Assembly: GCA_038323375.1 (NCBI GenBank) | Contig: JBBQGV010000023.1 | Coordinates: forward strand, 3,534-67,533 | Direction of reading: 5' to 3' | Source: JABWAJ01 sp038323375 | Lineage (GTDB): Bacteria > Bacteroidota > Bacteroidia > Chitinophagales > Saprospiraceae | DNA: 64,000 nucleotides | In this document: one piece after another, positions 41,168-49,598 of the stretch | Numbering within the stretch: position 1 is the first letter of the stretch | Layout of the letters: the number at the start of each line of letters is the position of its first letter | Notes under the pieces: generated by a model | Told to the model about the DNA's origin: nothing | Databases searched by the model: none | The model's input: only the letters and a program-made list of their open reading frames with translations | Translations under genes and position numbers: made by a program

Positions 41168-41404
41168 ATGTCTAAAGACATTTTATTAGAGGTAAAACAA
41201 CTTATTGCCAGGGGTGATCAATCTAAAGCTGTATCAATCTTGCCAGTTGTAGACAAGCAGAATCCGGATATTAAAACTGCTTTAACCGGGCTGATTAACC
41301 GCTTAGAAACGCTTCGGAAACGAGGCGACATAAGTAAAGTTGGCTACTTTGATGTTTATCATAAAATAAACGTACGCCTACTTGAATATGCAAAATCACT
41401 TTAG
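41168..41404 (+). CDS. Small protein resembling Effector-Associated Domain 11
   Basis: A 78-residue, mostly helical protein with no signal peptide. The pattern LLEVKQLIARGDQSKAVSIL, then TALTGLINRLETLRKRGDIS, then YFDVYHKINVRLLEYAKSL fits the three-part helix pattern of EAD11-type death-like adaptor domains. Those are normally fused to caspase-like proteases, TPRs, STAND ATPases or TIR modules in Bacteroidota conflict systems. Here the domain stands alone with its own structured leader and two strong hairpins downstream. It may be a free adaptor, or the remnant of a larger effector. No effector gene is adjacent. Family assignment is from memory of the consensus. Confidence 0.55.
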   Translation: MSKDILLEVKQLIARGDQSKAVSILPVVDKQNPDIKTALTGLINRLETLRKRGDISKVGYFDVYHKINVRLLEYAKSL

Positions 41405-41457
41405 TACGCTTCTCGCGTGCTGCAAAAAGTCTTGACCTCCTCGCTTGATTGCGAAGC

Positions 41458-41559
41458 GATGGTTCGGTGCCGCCGCCGGCACCGAACCATCGGCCGCAAA
41501 CGACCTGACGGTCGCAAACGCCCAACGAAAAGCCGCCTCTTGGCCAAGGGGCGGCTTTT
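41458..41559. terminator. Two strong hairpins downstream of the EAD-like gene
   Basis: Hairpin 1 has perfect 15-bp arms (GATGGTTCGGTGCCG at 41458-41472, complement at 41477-41491) with a 4-nt loop. Hairpin 2 has 16-bp arms with one mismatch (AAAAGCCGCCTCTTGG at 41528-41543, complement to 41559) and no loop spacer. It is followed by GCGTTTTTAAG. Hairpin 2 is a good bidirectional intrinsic terminator. Confidence 0.8.
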
Positions 41560-41630
41560 GCGTTTTTAAGCTCATCAATTGAATTATATTCTTAATTTTA
41601 TAGACACAATCACAAATAGCACCATTCTTT

Positions 41631-43910
41631 ATGCGCTTTCCCCGACTCTTCATCCTCCTCTTCGCCGTTTCCCTTTCCGCCCTTTGCGCCTGCCAAAACG
41701 ACCCTTTGGCCGGCGAAGGCCCCCTGCCCTCCCGGCGCGACCTGATGCGGGCGATGCGCCAATCGGGTGCCATGCTGGTGGTGTACGGCGAAGCGCAGGG
41801 CAACCTGTACCAAGCGCTGGCGGATTCCATGCGCGCGCACCCCGAGTGGCGTGGACTGAAATTAGAAGCCAAAAGCGACGCGGCAGTGACCGAAGAAGAA
41901 CTGACGCAAAAACCGCTGCTGTTGCTCGGCACAGCAATTTCCAATAGAATTATCCGGCGCTTGGCCGCACAATTGCCGGTGCAATTAGAAGATCGCCGCT
42001 TTCAATTCGACGGCAATTGGTACGAAGCCGCAAAAGATATGTTCAAACTCTTCACCTACCCCAACCCGCTGAACGTCAAGCTGCCAATTTTTTTATTCAC
42101 TGGCAACGACGACGCGGAAATTGCAGCCTTGCTGAAGCAAAAATACGCCGGCAACTGGCCCGAAATGTTGCGTTCCGGCTGGGGCTACGAAGTTTATGCC
42201 AATAGCGAACTCCGCATCGCGGGCAACCTCGCCGATTCTACCTGGCGATTCGACAAAGCCATCCATTTCAATTTTACGAACGGAAAATCTACCCTTTTTC
42301 AAACCGGGCGTTTCAAATTCACAGGCCAGGCAGACTTGTTGCCGAAAGCCCGGCTCGACGCGATGGCGGCTCATTGCGAAGCCACGTTCAGCAGTATTTG
42401 CGGGTTCCTGAATAAGCCCTGTCCACCGCTCGAAATCGCTTACCGGTTGTTTGGTTCCGTGGAAGACAAAGGCTTGCAAAACAGCTTGATGCGCATCGCC
42501 GAGGTCAATTTCAACAAGCAGGAAGTGGCGGTGGTGGTGAACGAAACCTTCCGCGGCGACCAGTTGCAGATGGAAAATGAACTGCTGTTGCGCAGCCTGC
42601 TTGGCGCCCCGAAAACGGAAGCACTGGAAAAAGGGCTGGCCATCCGATTCAGTTCTAATTGGTACGAAAAAGGCTGGGATCACTGGGCGCAGCGCCTCTA
42701 CTGCTCCGGCAACCTTCCCCCCATGGCTGATTTGATAGACAATGAGCTGTTTAACAATGAATCCGACTTAGTGATGGGTTGCACGGCGGCCGCTTTTGCC
42801 GATTTCCTGATCGCCCATTGGGGTAAGGACGATTTTTTACTGCGCTACGCTTCCTGGCAAGCGGGCGCTGCCGAAAGGAAGGATTTAGAAGCGGCCTGGG
42901 AAAAATACTTAGCTCAGCGCTACGCCGATTGCGGCAAATTCACGGTCAAACCCGAAAAACTGCCGTATCTGAAAGGCTACAACTTCTCGCACGAAGGCTA
43001 TCGGGTTTACAATGGCTACGGCTCCAAATTAGCGCAGCAATCCATCCAAAAACTGAACGGTATCGGCGGCAATGCCATCGCCATCGTGCCGTATTCTTAT
43101 ATGGAAAGTCACACGAAACCAAGCTTCCTGCCCATCGCCGACGGCGGCGGCGACGAAAACGACGAATCAGTCGTGTACGCTCACGCAGCAGCACAGAAGT
43201 TGGGTATGAAAACTGTATTGAAACCGCAAATCTGGCTGAGCCGCAGTTGGACCGGCTACATTGAAATGAGTTCCGAGGCCGACTGGCAGGCGTTTTTCGG
43301 GTATTATTACCGATGGATCCGGCACTACGCCCTGCTGGCCGAAATTTACGATTTCGACGCCCTGAGCGTGGCCGTGGAAATGGTGAAAACGACGCGCCAG
43401 CGCCCTGACGACTGGCGGCGAATGATTGCTAAAATCAGAAAATTGTACAGCGGGCAACTGACTTACAGCGCCAATTGGGGCGAAGATTTTGAGCAGTTGG
43501 CCTTCGGCGACCAGCTCGATTTCATCGGACTGAATTGCTACTATCCGCTCAGCCCGGGCGACAACCCTACCCGACAGGAATTGGAACAGCGATTTGAACA
43601 GGTCATGGAGAAAGCCGAAGCCGTGAGCCGCAAATTCAATAAACCCATTGTTTTTACTGAAATTGGTTTTCGCAGTGTACAAGCGCCCTGGAAAAATCCG
43701 CACGAAGAAGAAAATGGCCGCCCGCAAAATATGGAACACCAGAAACTGTGCTACGAAGTAGTGGGCGCGGGCCTGAAAGGCAAAAACTGGTGCCACGGCG
43801 TGCTGTGGTGGAAATGGCCCAGCTACTTGGATTTTCGTGGAGACAGCTTCACGCCAACGGGAAAACTGGCGGAAGTGGCAGTAGGGGCGTGGTTTAAGGT
43901 TGTGGAGTAG
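41631..43910 (+). CDS. Lipoprotein with C-terminal GH113-like glycosidase domain
   Basis: A 759-residue lipoprotein (MRFPRLFILLFAVSLSALCAC, lipobox Cys21). Residues of about 40-420 are not recognised as a named family. Around 240-420, a segment (MAAHCEATFSSICGFLNKP, VVVNETFRGDQLQMENELLL, TAAAFADFLIAHWGKDDFLL) resembles a gluzincin-type peptidase fold that lacks HExxH. From about 445 a TIM barrel begins (KGYNFSHEGYRVYNGYGSKL). It contains NCYYPLSPGDNPT and KPIVFTEIGFRSVQAPW, with the Glu of FTEIG as likely nucleophile, as in GH113-type beta-mannanases. It is probably surface exposed. The substrate is unknown. Confidence 0.7.
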   Translation: MRFPRLFILLFAVSLSALCACQNDPLAGEGPLPSRRDLMRAMRQSGAMLVVYGEAQGNLYQALADSMRAHPEWRGLKLEAKSDAAVTEEELTQKPLLLLGTAISNRIIRRLAAQLPVQLEDRRFQFDGNWYEAAKDMFKLFTYPNPLNVKLPIFLFTGNDDAEIAALLKQKYAGNWPEMLRSGWGYEVYANSELRIAGNLADSTWRFDKAIHFNFTNGKSTLFQTGRFKFTGQADLLPKARLDAMAAHCEATFSSICGFLNKPCPPLEIAYRLFGSVEDKGLQNSLMRIAEVNFNKQEVAVVVNETFRGDQLQMENELLLRSLLGAPKTEALEKGLAIRFSSNWYEKGWDHWAQRLYCSGNLPPMADLIDNELFNNESDLVMGCTAAAFADFLIAHWGKDDFLLRYASWQAGAAERKDLEAAWEKYLAQRYADCGKFTVKPEKLPYLKGYNFSHEGYRVYNGYGSKLAQQSIQKLNGIGGNAIAIVPYSYMESHTKPSFLPIADGGGDENDESVVYAHAAAQKLGMKTVLKPQIWLSRSWTGYIEMSSEADWQAFFGYYYRWIRHYALLAEIYDFDALSVAVEMVKTTRQRPDDWRRMIAKIRKLYSGQLTYSANWGEDFEQLAFGDQLDFIGLNCYYPLSPGDNPTRQELEQRFEQVMEKAEAVSRKFNKPIVFTEIGFRSVQAPWKNPHEEENGRPQNMEHQKLCYEVVGAGLKGKNWCHGVLWWKWPSYLDFRGDSFTPTGKLAEVAVGAWFKVVE

Positions 43911-43917
43911 AGGGATT

Positions 43918-44006
43918 AAAGTAGAAGGTAGAAAGTAAGGGACGTAATTGCATGATATTGGTTCCTACGCTCTTCCTTCTACCCTCTTCTTTCTACCCTC
44001 TACTTC
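43918..44006. terminator. Imperfect inverted repeat between convergent genes
   Basis: AAAGTAGAAGGTAGAAAG (43918-43935) is complementary, with 16 of 18 matches, to CTTTCTACCCTCTACTTC (43989-44006). The loop is long (53 nt). It lies between the GH113-like gene and argH, whose stop codon it covers. A role in termination is plausible but the structure is weak. Confidence 0.35.
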
Positions 44007-45328
44007 AATCCAATTACCGCTTCTTCCCACCGCTCAAACCGAAAACTCCCCAGCGTTCGTTCCATCATGCTGCGGATGGCCTCGGTTTGCAGGTTACCGA
44101 TGCTGCCCTCGTGGGTATGTTTGAAGGTGGTGGTGTAGGTAAACTCGCCTTTTTCGATGGCCTGCCCGATTTGTTTGTACGCATCGCGGAAAGGCACACC
44201 GGCCAGCACGAGTTTGTTCACTTCTTCCACGCTAAACAGGAATTTGTAGCGCTCCGCTTCCAGAATATTGGGCTTCACTTCGATATTGGACAACAACAGG
44301 CACATCATGGAGAGGCAGCTTTTCAAGTGCTGAATGGCTGGAAAAAGCTGTTCTTTCAGCAGTTGCAGGTCGCGGTGGTACCCCGAAGGCAGGTTGGCAG
44401 TCAGCATGGCAATATCGCCGGGCAGTGTGATGATTTGGTTGCAACGCGCGCGGATGATTTCAAACACGTCGGGGTTTTTTTTGTGCGGCATGATGCTGGA
44501 GCCGGTGGTGAGTTCGTCGGGAAAGTGGATGAATCCGAAGTTCTGGTTCATAAATAAGCAGGCATCCATCGCTTGTTTGGCCAATGTGGCGGCGATGTTC
44601 GACAGCGCGGCGGCTACGATGCGCTCGGTTTTACCGCGCCCCATTTGCGCGTATACCACATTGTAGTTCAGGTCGTCGAAGCCCAGTAATTCAGTGGTCA
44701 TCCGGCGATTGAGCGGAAAAGAAGAGCCGTAGCCCGCAGCAGAACCCAGCGGATTTTTGTTGACGACCCGGTGGGCAGCCTCCAGCGTAATCAAATCATC
44801 CACAAGACTTTCCGCGTAGGCACCAAACCACAATCCAAACGAAGAAGGCATGGCCAATTGCAGGTGGGTATAGCCCGGCAACAGGTCTTCCCGGTAGCGC
44901 TCGCTTTGTTGCAACAGCAGATCAAACAGCGCCTTAACGGCAAATGTAACTTCCCGGATTTCGTGGCGCAGGTAGAGCTTGACGTCCACCAGCACCTGGT
45001 CGTTGCGCGAGCGGCCGCTGTGGATTTTTTTGCCTGTGTCGCCTAATTTGCGCGTCAGTTCCAGTTCCACCTGCGAGTGGATGTCCTCCACCCCCGCTTC
45101 CATCCGGAAATCCCCGGATTCGATGCGGCGGTAAATGGCCCGCAATTCCACCGACAAAATCCGAAGTTCCTCCGCCGTCAGCAAACCAATGGATTCCAGC
45201 ATGCGGACATGCGCCAGCGATCCCAATACGTCAAAAGGCGCTAAGTGCATGTCCAATACCGGGTCTTGTCCGACGGTGAATTGCTCCACTTCCGCGAGGG
45301 TTGTTTTGTCTTTTTGCCAAAGTTTCAT
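44000..45328 (-). CDS. argH: Argininosuccinate lyase
   Basis: A 442-residue enzyme of the fumarase/aspartase superfamily that splits argininosuccinate into arginine and fumarate, the last step of arginine synthesis. Conserved regions are EDIHSQVELELTRKLGDTGK, HSGRSRNDQVLVDVKLYLR, GYTHLQLAMPSSFGLW with the catalytic His, and the signature TGSSIMPHKKNPDVFEIIRA with the mobile-loop Ser. It is the last gene of the arg cluster, 9 bp after argE. Confidence 0.97.
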   Translation of the reverse strand: MKLWQKDKTTLAEVEQFTVGQDPVLDMHLAPFDVLGSLAHVRMLESIGLLTAEELRILSVELRAIYRRIESGDFRMEAGVEDIHSQVELELTRKLGDTGKKIHSGRSRNDQVLVDVKLYLRHEIREVTFAVKALFDLLLQQSERYREDLLPGYTHLQLAMPSSFGLWFGAYAESLVDDLITLEAAHRVVNKNPLGSAAGYGSSFPLNRRMTTELLGFDDLNYNVVYAQMGRGKTERIVAAALSNIAATLAKQAMDACLFMNQNFGFIHFPDELTTGSSIMPHKKNPDVFEIIRARCNQIITLPGDIAMLTANLPSGYHRDLQLLKEQLFPAIQHLKSCLSMMCLLLSNIEVKPNILEAERYKFLFSVEEVNKLVLAGVPFRDAYKQIGQAIEKGEFTYTTTFKHTHEGSIGNLQTEAIRSMMERTLGSFRFERWEEAVIGLK

Positions 45329-45337
45329 AGCAATAGT

Positions 45338-46444
45338 TTAAAGAAGATAATCTAAAAAAAACTGCCCCAACAACCCCACATACCCCTCCACCCCCTGCCG
45401 AACCTCTTCCAAAAAAATAAACTCATCCGCCGAGTGCGAGCGCGCTGAATCGCCAGGGCCAATTTTAACCGAAGGAACCGGAATCAAGGCTTGGTCGGAA
45501 GTAGTGGGCGAACCGTACAAGCCAATCCCCAACTGCCGGGCGGCCTCCACCAGCGGATGATCCGCAGCAATTCCAGACGGACGGATCCGCATAGAGCGGG
45601 GCTGCACCTCGCAACGCACGTGCTGCCGGACGATGGCTAAGGTTTCCTCTAATGTGTAGGCATCCGTCACGCGAACATCCACCGTGAAGCGGCATTCGGC
45701 GGGCACGACATTGTGTTGGCTGCCCGCCCCGATGATGGTGACGCTCATTTTTACAGCGCCCAGCGCGTCGGATTGTTTTGGAAACGCATAAGCCCGAAAC
45801 CATTCAATGTCAGGCAGCGCGGCGTAGATGGCATTCACGCCTTCCTCACGCGCGGCATGCCCAGCCTGGCCTTTGGCGGTGCAATCGAGCACCATCAGGC
45901 CTTTTTCAGCGGTTGCCATCTGGCAAAGCGTGGGTTCGCCTACAATGGCAAATTCGATGGGCGGCAGGAGCGGCCAGATGCTTTCAATGCCGCCGCTGCC
46001 GGAAATTTCTTCTTCGGCGGTAGCCGCGAAGACCAGGTTGTAGGGCAGGTCAGGGTTGTCGTAAAAATGCAGAAACGCTGCAATCAAAGCCACCAAAGAC
46101 CCGCCGGCGTCGTTGCTTCCCAGGCCGTAGAGTTTGTCTTCTACAATTTCGGGTTGGAATGGATCGCGGGTGTAAGCGGCATTGGGGCGCACCGTATCGT
46201 GGTGGGAATTGAGTAGGATGCTGGGTTTATCCGGGTCAAAATATTGATTCGTGACCCAGACGTTGTTGCCGCTGCGCTGCGTGGGGAGCTGCCGCCGCTC
46301 GAAAAAATATTCGATCAGCGTAGCCGTTCCGCTTTCTTCCCGACTGAACGACCGCGTGGCAATGAGCTGCTGCAACAGCGCCAACGCATCGTGGCAGAGG
46401 TCGTCAAAGCGCTGTTTTTGCGATGGATTAAAGTCGGAAGCCAT
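45338..46444 (-). CDS. argE: M20-family acylornithine/acylcitrulline deacylase
   Basis: A 368-residue zinc aminoacylase. Metal ligands are visible as LLNSHHDTVRPN (His, Asp), GLGSNDAGGSLVALIAAF (Asp), AATAEEEISGSGGIESI (Glu-Glu) and VGEPTLCQMATAEKG (Glu). The dimerisation domain contains GQAGHAAREEGVNAIYA. In Bacteroidota the arginine pathway often runs through N-acyl citrulline, so the natural substrate may be N-acetyl- or N-succinylcitrulline rather than acetylornithine. The argH gene follows; argB lies 236 bp upstream. Confidence 0.9.
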   Translation of the reverse strand: MASDFNPSQKQRFDDLCHDALALLQQLIATRSFSREESGTATLIEYFFERRQLPTQRSGNNVWVTNQYFDPDKPSILLNSHHDTVRPNAAYTRDPFQPEIVEDKLYGLGSNDAGGSLVALIAAFLHFYDNPDLPYNLVFAATAEEEISGSGGIESIWPLLPPIEFAIVGEPTLCQMATAEKGLMVLDCTAKGQAGHAAREEGVNAIYAALPDIEWFRAYAFPKQSDALGAVKMSVTIIGAGSQHNVVPAECRFTVDVRVTDAYTLEETLAIVRQHVRCEVQPRSMRIRPSGIAADHPLVEAARQLGIGLYGSPTTSDQALIPVPSVKIGPGDSARSHSADEFIFLEEVRQGVEGYVGLLGQFFLDYLL

Positions 46445-46589
46445 GATGTTTGCTTTTAAGATTGGGGGGGCACCTTATTAAACAACCCCTAAACTTATAT
46501 AAGTCATGCGAATCAGAGGCTATTTTGAAATTTTTGAAACACAGAAGACGCAGAAGCGGCTGAGGACTCCAATATGGCGCGGAGTCTCG

Positions 46590-46643
46590 CGGAGTAAAGG
46601 GAGTCTCGCGGAGTTAAGCCTCTGTGAGACTTCCTTTACTCCG
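46590..46643. repeat. Long inverted repeat in the argB-argE gap
   Basis: CGGAGTAAAGGGAGTCTC (46590-46607) pairs with GAGACTTCCTTTACTCCG (46626-46643), 17 of 18 bases matching, around an 18-nt loop. The loop repeats GCGGAGTTAAG. No T-run follows in either direction. The gap lies where other Bacteroidota commonly carry the acylornithine carbamoyltransferase gene. Confidence 0.75.
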
Positions 46644-46680
46644 TGGAACTCCGTGTCAACCGGTTATGAGAATAAAAACA

Positions 46681-47466
46681 TCACCGAATTATCAGCGTCC
46701 CAGCCGTTTCCTCGCTCGTATTTTTAATCAAATCGGCAGCATCCCCAATCAGGACTTCCTGCACGCCGGCTCGGATGGCGTCGAACGCATTTTCAAGTTT
46801 GGGCAAAATGCCGTCGGCGAAAACTCCTTGCTTCAGCAGCTTTTCGTATTCACCACGAGGCAGGTGCCTAATCACAGAATCCGAATCATTCACATCTAAT
46901 AAAGCACCTTTTTTTTCAAAACAAAAAATCAACCGAACCTCGAACAGGCGGCTCAGGGCAATGGCCAGCACAGAAGCGATGGTGTCGGCGTTGGTATTGA
47001 GCAGGCTGCCGGAGTCGTGGGTCAAAGGCGCAAAAACCGGCGTAGCGCCCCCCACCAGCAATTGCTGCAACCAGGCCACGTTCACAGATGCTGCCTGCAC
47101 ATCGCCGACAAAACCGTAGTCTATGGTTTTCACCGGGCGTTTGTGCGCGGGGAGGACATTGCCATCGGCGCCCGTGAGGCCAACCGCGTTGCAACCCGCC
47201 GCCTGCAGTTTGGCCACGAGTTGCTTGTTGATCAACCCGCCGTAAACCATCGTCACCACATCGAGCGTGGGTGCATCGGTAATCCGTCGGCCATCCACAT
47301 AGCGCGATTCAATGCCCAGCGCTTCACCGATTTTCGAAGCAATTTTGCCGCCGCCGTGTACCAGGATTTTTGGGGCATCAATGGCTGCAAACGCCTTCAG
47401 AAACGCTTCCAGTGCAGCAGGGTGATCCAATACACTGCCTCCGATTTTGACGATAAAGCACTTCAT
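46681..47466 (-). CDS. argB: N-acylglutamate kinase
   Basis: A 261-residue amino acid kinase that phosphorylates N-acetyl- or N-succinylglutamate. The nucleotide-binding VKIGGSVLDHPAALEAFLKA and PKILVHGGGKIASKIGEALG motifs open the protein. RRITDAPTLDVVTMVYGGL is the substrate loop, and KGALLDVNDSDSVIRHL with ADGILPKLENAFDAI closes the ATP site. There is no N-terminal helix of the type used for arginine inhibition in hexameric enzymes. Confidence 0.95.
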   Translation of the reverse strand: MKCFIVKIGGSVLDHPAALEAFLKAFAAIDAPKILVHGGGKIASKIGEALGIESRYVDGRRITDAPTLDVVTMVYGGLINKQLVAKLQAAGCNAVGLTGADGNVLPAHKRPVKTIDYGFVGDVQAASVNVAWLQQLLVGGATPVFAPLTHDSGSLLNTNADTIASVLAIALSRLFEVRLIFCFEKKGALLDVNDSDSVIRHLPRGEYEKLLKQGVFADGILPKLENAFDAIRAGVQEVLIGDAADLIKNTSEETAGTLIIR

Positions 47467-47477
47467 AAGTATGTTTT

Positions 47478-48602
47478 TTACCCCGCCATCTCCGCCTCCA
47501 ACGCAACTAAGAACAACGCCAGTTCCTCCCGACGCACAGCCAGCGACGGCAACAAACGAATTGTATTGGGTTTGGCTTCTCCGGTGAAGATACGGTGTTT
47601 CATCAGCAGGTTGGTTCGAACGGTTTTATGCGTTTCCGGCAAATCGAAACCAATCATCAGTCCCCGACCACGCACATCCAACAGCGCAGGCTGCTGTTTC
47701 AAAGCGTCCATGCACCAGGCACCTTGTGCTGCGGCGTTTTCCAGGAGTTGTTCCTGTTCCAATACCTCCAGCACGGCCAGCGATGCTGCGCAAGCTAAGT
47801 AATTGCCTCCGAAAGTGGTGCCCAGCATGCCGCTCCAAGCCTTGATATCGCCGTGGATGAGCACTCCGCCCACAGGAAAGCCGTTGCCCATGCCTTTGGC
47901 CATCGTGATCAGGTGCGGGCGGATGCCTGCGTATTGATGCGCAAAAAACCTGCCGGTGCGCCCATAACCCGATTGGATTTCATCGAGGAGGAGCAAGATG
48001 CCGTGTTTTTGACATTCCCGTTCCAGCAGTTGCAAAAATGAATCTTCCGGAACCTGAATGCCGCCAACACCCTGAATGCCTTCGATGATGACCGCCGCAA
48101 TGGTTTCATCAAGTGCTTCCAGCAAAGCGGCTTCGTCGTTTAAAGGCAAAAAAATGACCTTATGGCCGGCGTTGAACGGCGAAACGATTTTGGGGTTGTC
48201 GGTTACTGCCACTGCGCCCGACGTGCGTCCGTGAAATGCTTTTTTAAAAGCGATGACTTTTTTTCTTCCGGTGGCGAACGAGGCGATTTTCAAAGCATTT
48301 TCGTTGGCTTCTGCGCCCGAACTGCACAAAAAAAGCTGGTAATCCGGATACCCCGACATTGCGCCCAATTTTTCGGCAAGCCGTTCCTGCAAAGGGATTA
48401 GAACGCTGTTGGAATAAAAAGCAATTTTGTTTAATTGTTCCGTCAACGCTTGCACATAATGCGGGTGGGTATGGCCGATGGAAATGACCGCGTGTCCGCC
48501 GTACAAATCGAGGTATTTTTCACCGGCATCATCCCAAATCCAAGAGCCTTGCGCCTTCACCGGCGTGATGGGGAACAGGGGATAAACGTCGAATAAATTC
48601 AT
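47478..48602 (-). CDS. argD: N-acylornithine aminotransferase
   Basis: A 374-residue class III PLP aminotransferase of the arginine pathway. Signature segments are DLYGGHAVISIGHTHPHYVQ, the PLP-phosphate site LCSSGAEANENALKIA, LLLDEIQSGYGRTGRFFAHQ and ITMAKGMGNGFPVGGVLI, in which the Lys forms the Schiff base. At 374 residues it is slightly shorter than most (about 390-400). It lies 11 bp upstream of argB. Confidence 0.95.
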   Translation of the reverse strand: MNLFDVYPLFPITPVKAQGSWIWDDAGEKYLDLYGGHAVISIGHTHPHYVQALTEQLNKIAFYSNSVLIPLQERLAEKLGAMSGYPDYQLFLCSSGAEANENALKIASFATGRKKVIAFKKAFHGRTSGAVAVTDNPKIVSPFNAGHKVIFLPLNDEAALLEALDETIAAVIIEGIQGVGGIQVPEDSFLQLLERECQKHGILLLLDEIQSGYGRTGRFFAHQYAGIRPHLITMAKGMGNGFPVGGVLIHGDIKAWSGMLGTTFGGNYLACAASLAVLEVLEQEQLLENAAAQGAWCMDALKQQPALLDVRGRGLMIGFDLPETHKTVRTNLLMKHRIFTGEAKPNTIRLLPSLAVRREELALFLVALEAEMAG

Positions 48603-48614
48603 GCTTGCTTTGTT

Positions 48615-49586
48615 TTAAAACACCACGCTTTTCAATTGCAACCCGGCCGTTTCTTCTAGGCCAAACATCAGGTTCATGTTTTGAACGGCTTGCCCCGATG
48701 CGCCTTTCAGCAGGTTGTCAATGGTGGAATGAACCACGAGTTGATCGCCCTCTTTTTCCAAAAAAAGCAGGCATTTATTGGTATTGACCACTTGTTTCAG
48801 GTCAATCGGCTCGTCGGCTATCTGGGTAAAAGGGTGGTTGGCGTAAAATTCTTTGTACAACTGTTGCAGGGCTTCAAATGACGCGGCCACAGGGGTGCAG
48901 GAACTGACAAAAATGCCCCGCGCAAAATCGCCGCGCCAGGGGATGAAGTGGATCGGAGCTTCGTAACCCGGTTGCAATTGCGTCAAGGTGCGGCGAATTT
49001 CATGCAAGTGTTGGTGGTTTAGCGTTTTGTAGGCGGAAATGTTGTTGGTTCGCCAAGTGAAGTGCGTGGTTTCCTGTAACTTTTGTCCGGCGCCGGTAGC
49101 GCCTGTGATGCCGGTCGTGTGAACCTCCTGCAACAACCCCGCAGCAGCCAGCGGCGCAAGGCTCAATTCAATGGCGGTGGCAAAGCAGCCCGGATTGGCA
49201 ATATTGTCCGCCTGTCGGATGCTTTCGCGGTTTACTTCCGGCAAACCATAAGTAAATACCTTTCCCTGAACGCTTGCCCCAAGCCGGAAATCCTGGCTCA
49301 GGTCAATGATTTTTACCGAAGAAAGTATGGACGTTACGTCTAACCAGCGCTTGCTTTCCCCGTGCCCAAGGCAAAGAAAAAGCACGTCCACTTCCTGTTC
49401 AATCCGATCTGTGAAATGCAGTTCGGTATCACCCAACAGATCGGGATGCGCCGCATGCAGCGGTTTCCCCGCATTGCTTCGGCTGTGTACAAAAGCCAGT
49501 TCAACCTGCGGATGCCGGAGCAAAAGCCGGATTGCTTCGCCGCCGGTGTAGCCCGCGCCGCCTATGATGCCTGCTTTGATTTTCAA
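48615..49586 (-). CDS. argC: N-acyl-gamma-glutamyl-phosphate reductase
   Basis: A 323-residue NADPH enzyme that makes the acylglutamate semialdehyde. The Rossmann motif is KAGIIGGAGYTGGEAIRLLL. The catalytic Cys lies in IANPGCFATAIELSLAPLAA, and the substrate region contains HFIPWRGDFARGIFVS. It lies 12 bp upstream of argD in the same operon. Confidence 0.96.
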   Translation of the reverse strand: MKIKAGIIGGAGYTGGEAIRLLLRHPQVELAFVHSRSNAGKPLHAAHPDLLGDTELHFTDRIEQEVDVLFLCLGHGESKRWLDVTSILSSVKIIDLSQDFRLGASVQGKVFTYGLPEVNRESIRQADNIANPGCFATAIELSLAPLAAAGLLQEVHTTGITGATGAGQKLQETTHFTWRTNNISAYKTLNHQHLHEIRRTLTQLQPGYEAPIHFIPWRGDFARGIFVSSCTPVAASFEALQQLYKEFYANHPFTQIADEPIDLKQVVNTNKCLLFLEKEGDQLVVHSTIDNLLKGASGQAVQNMNLMFGLEETAGLQLKSVVF

Positions 49587-49598
49587 ATTATAAAATTT

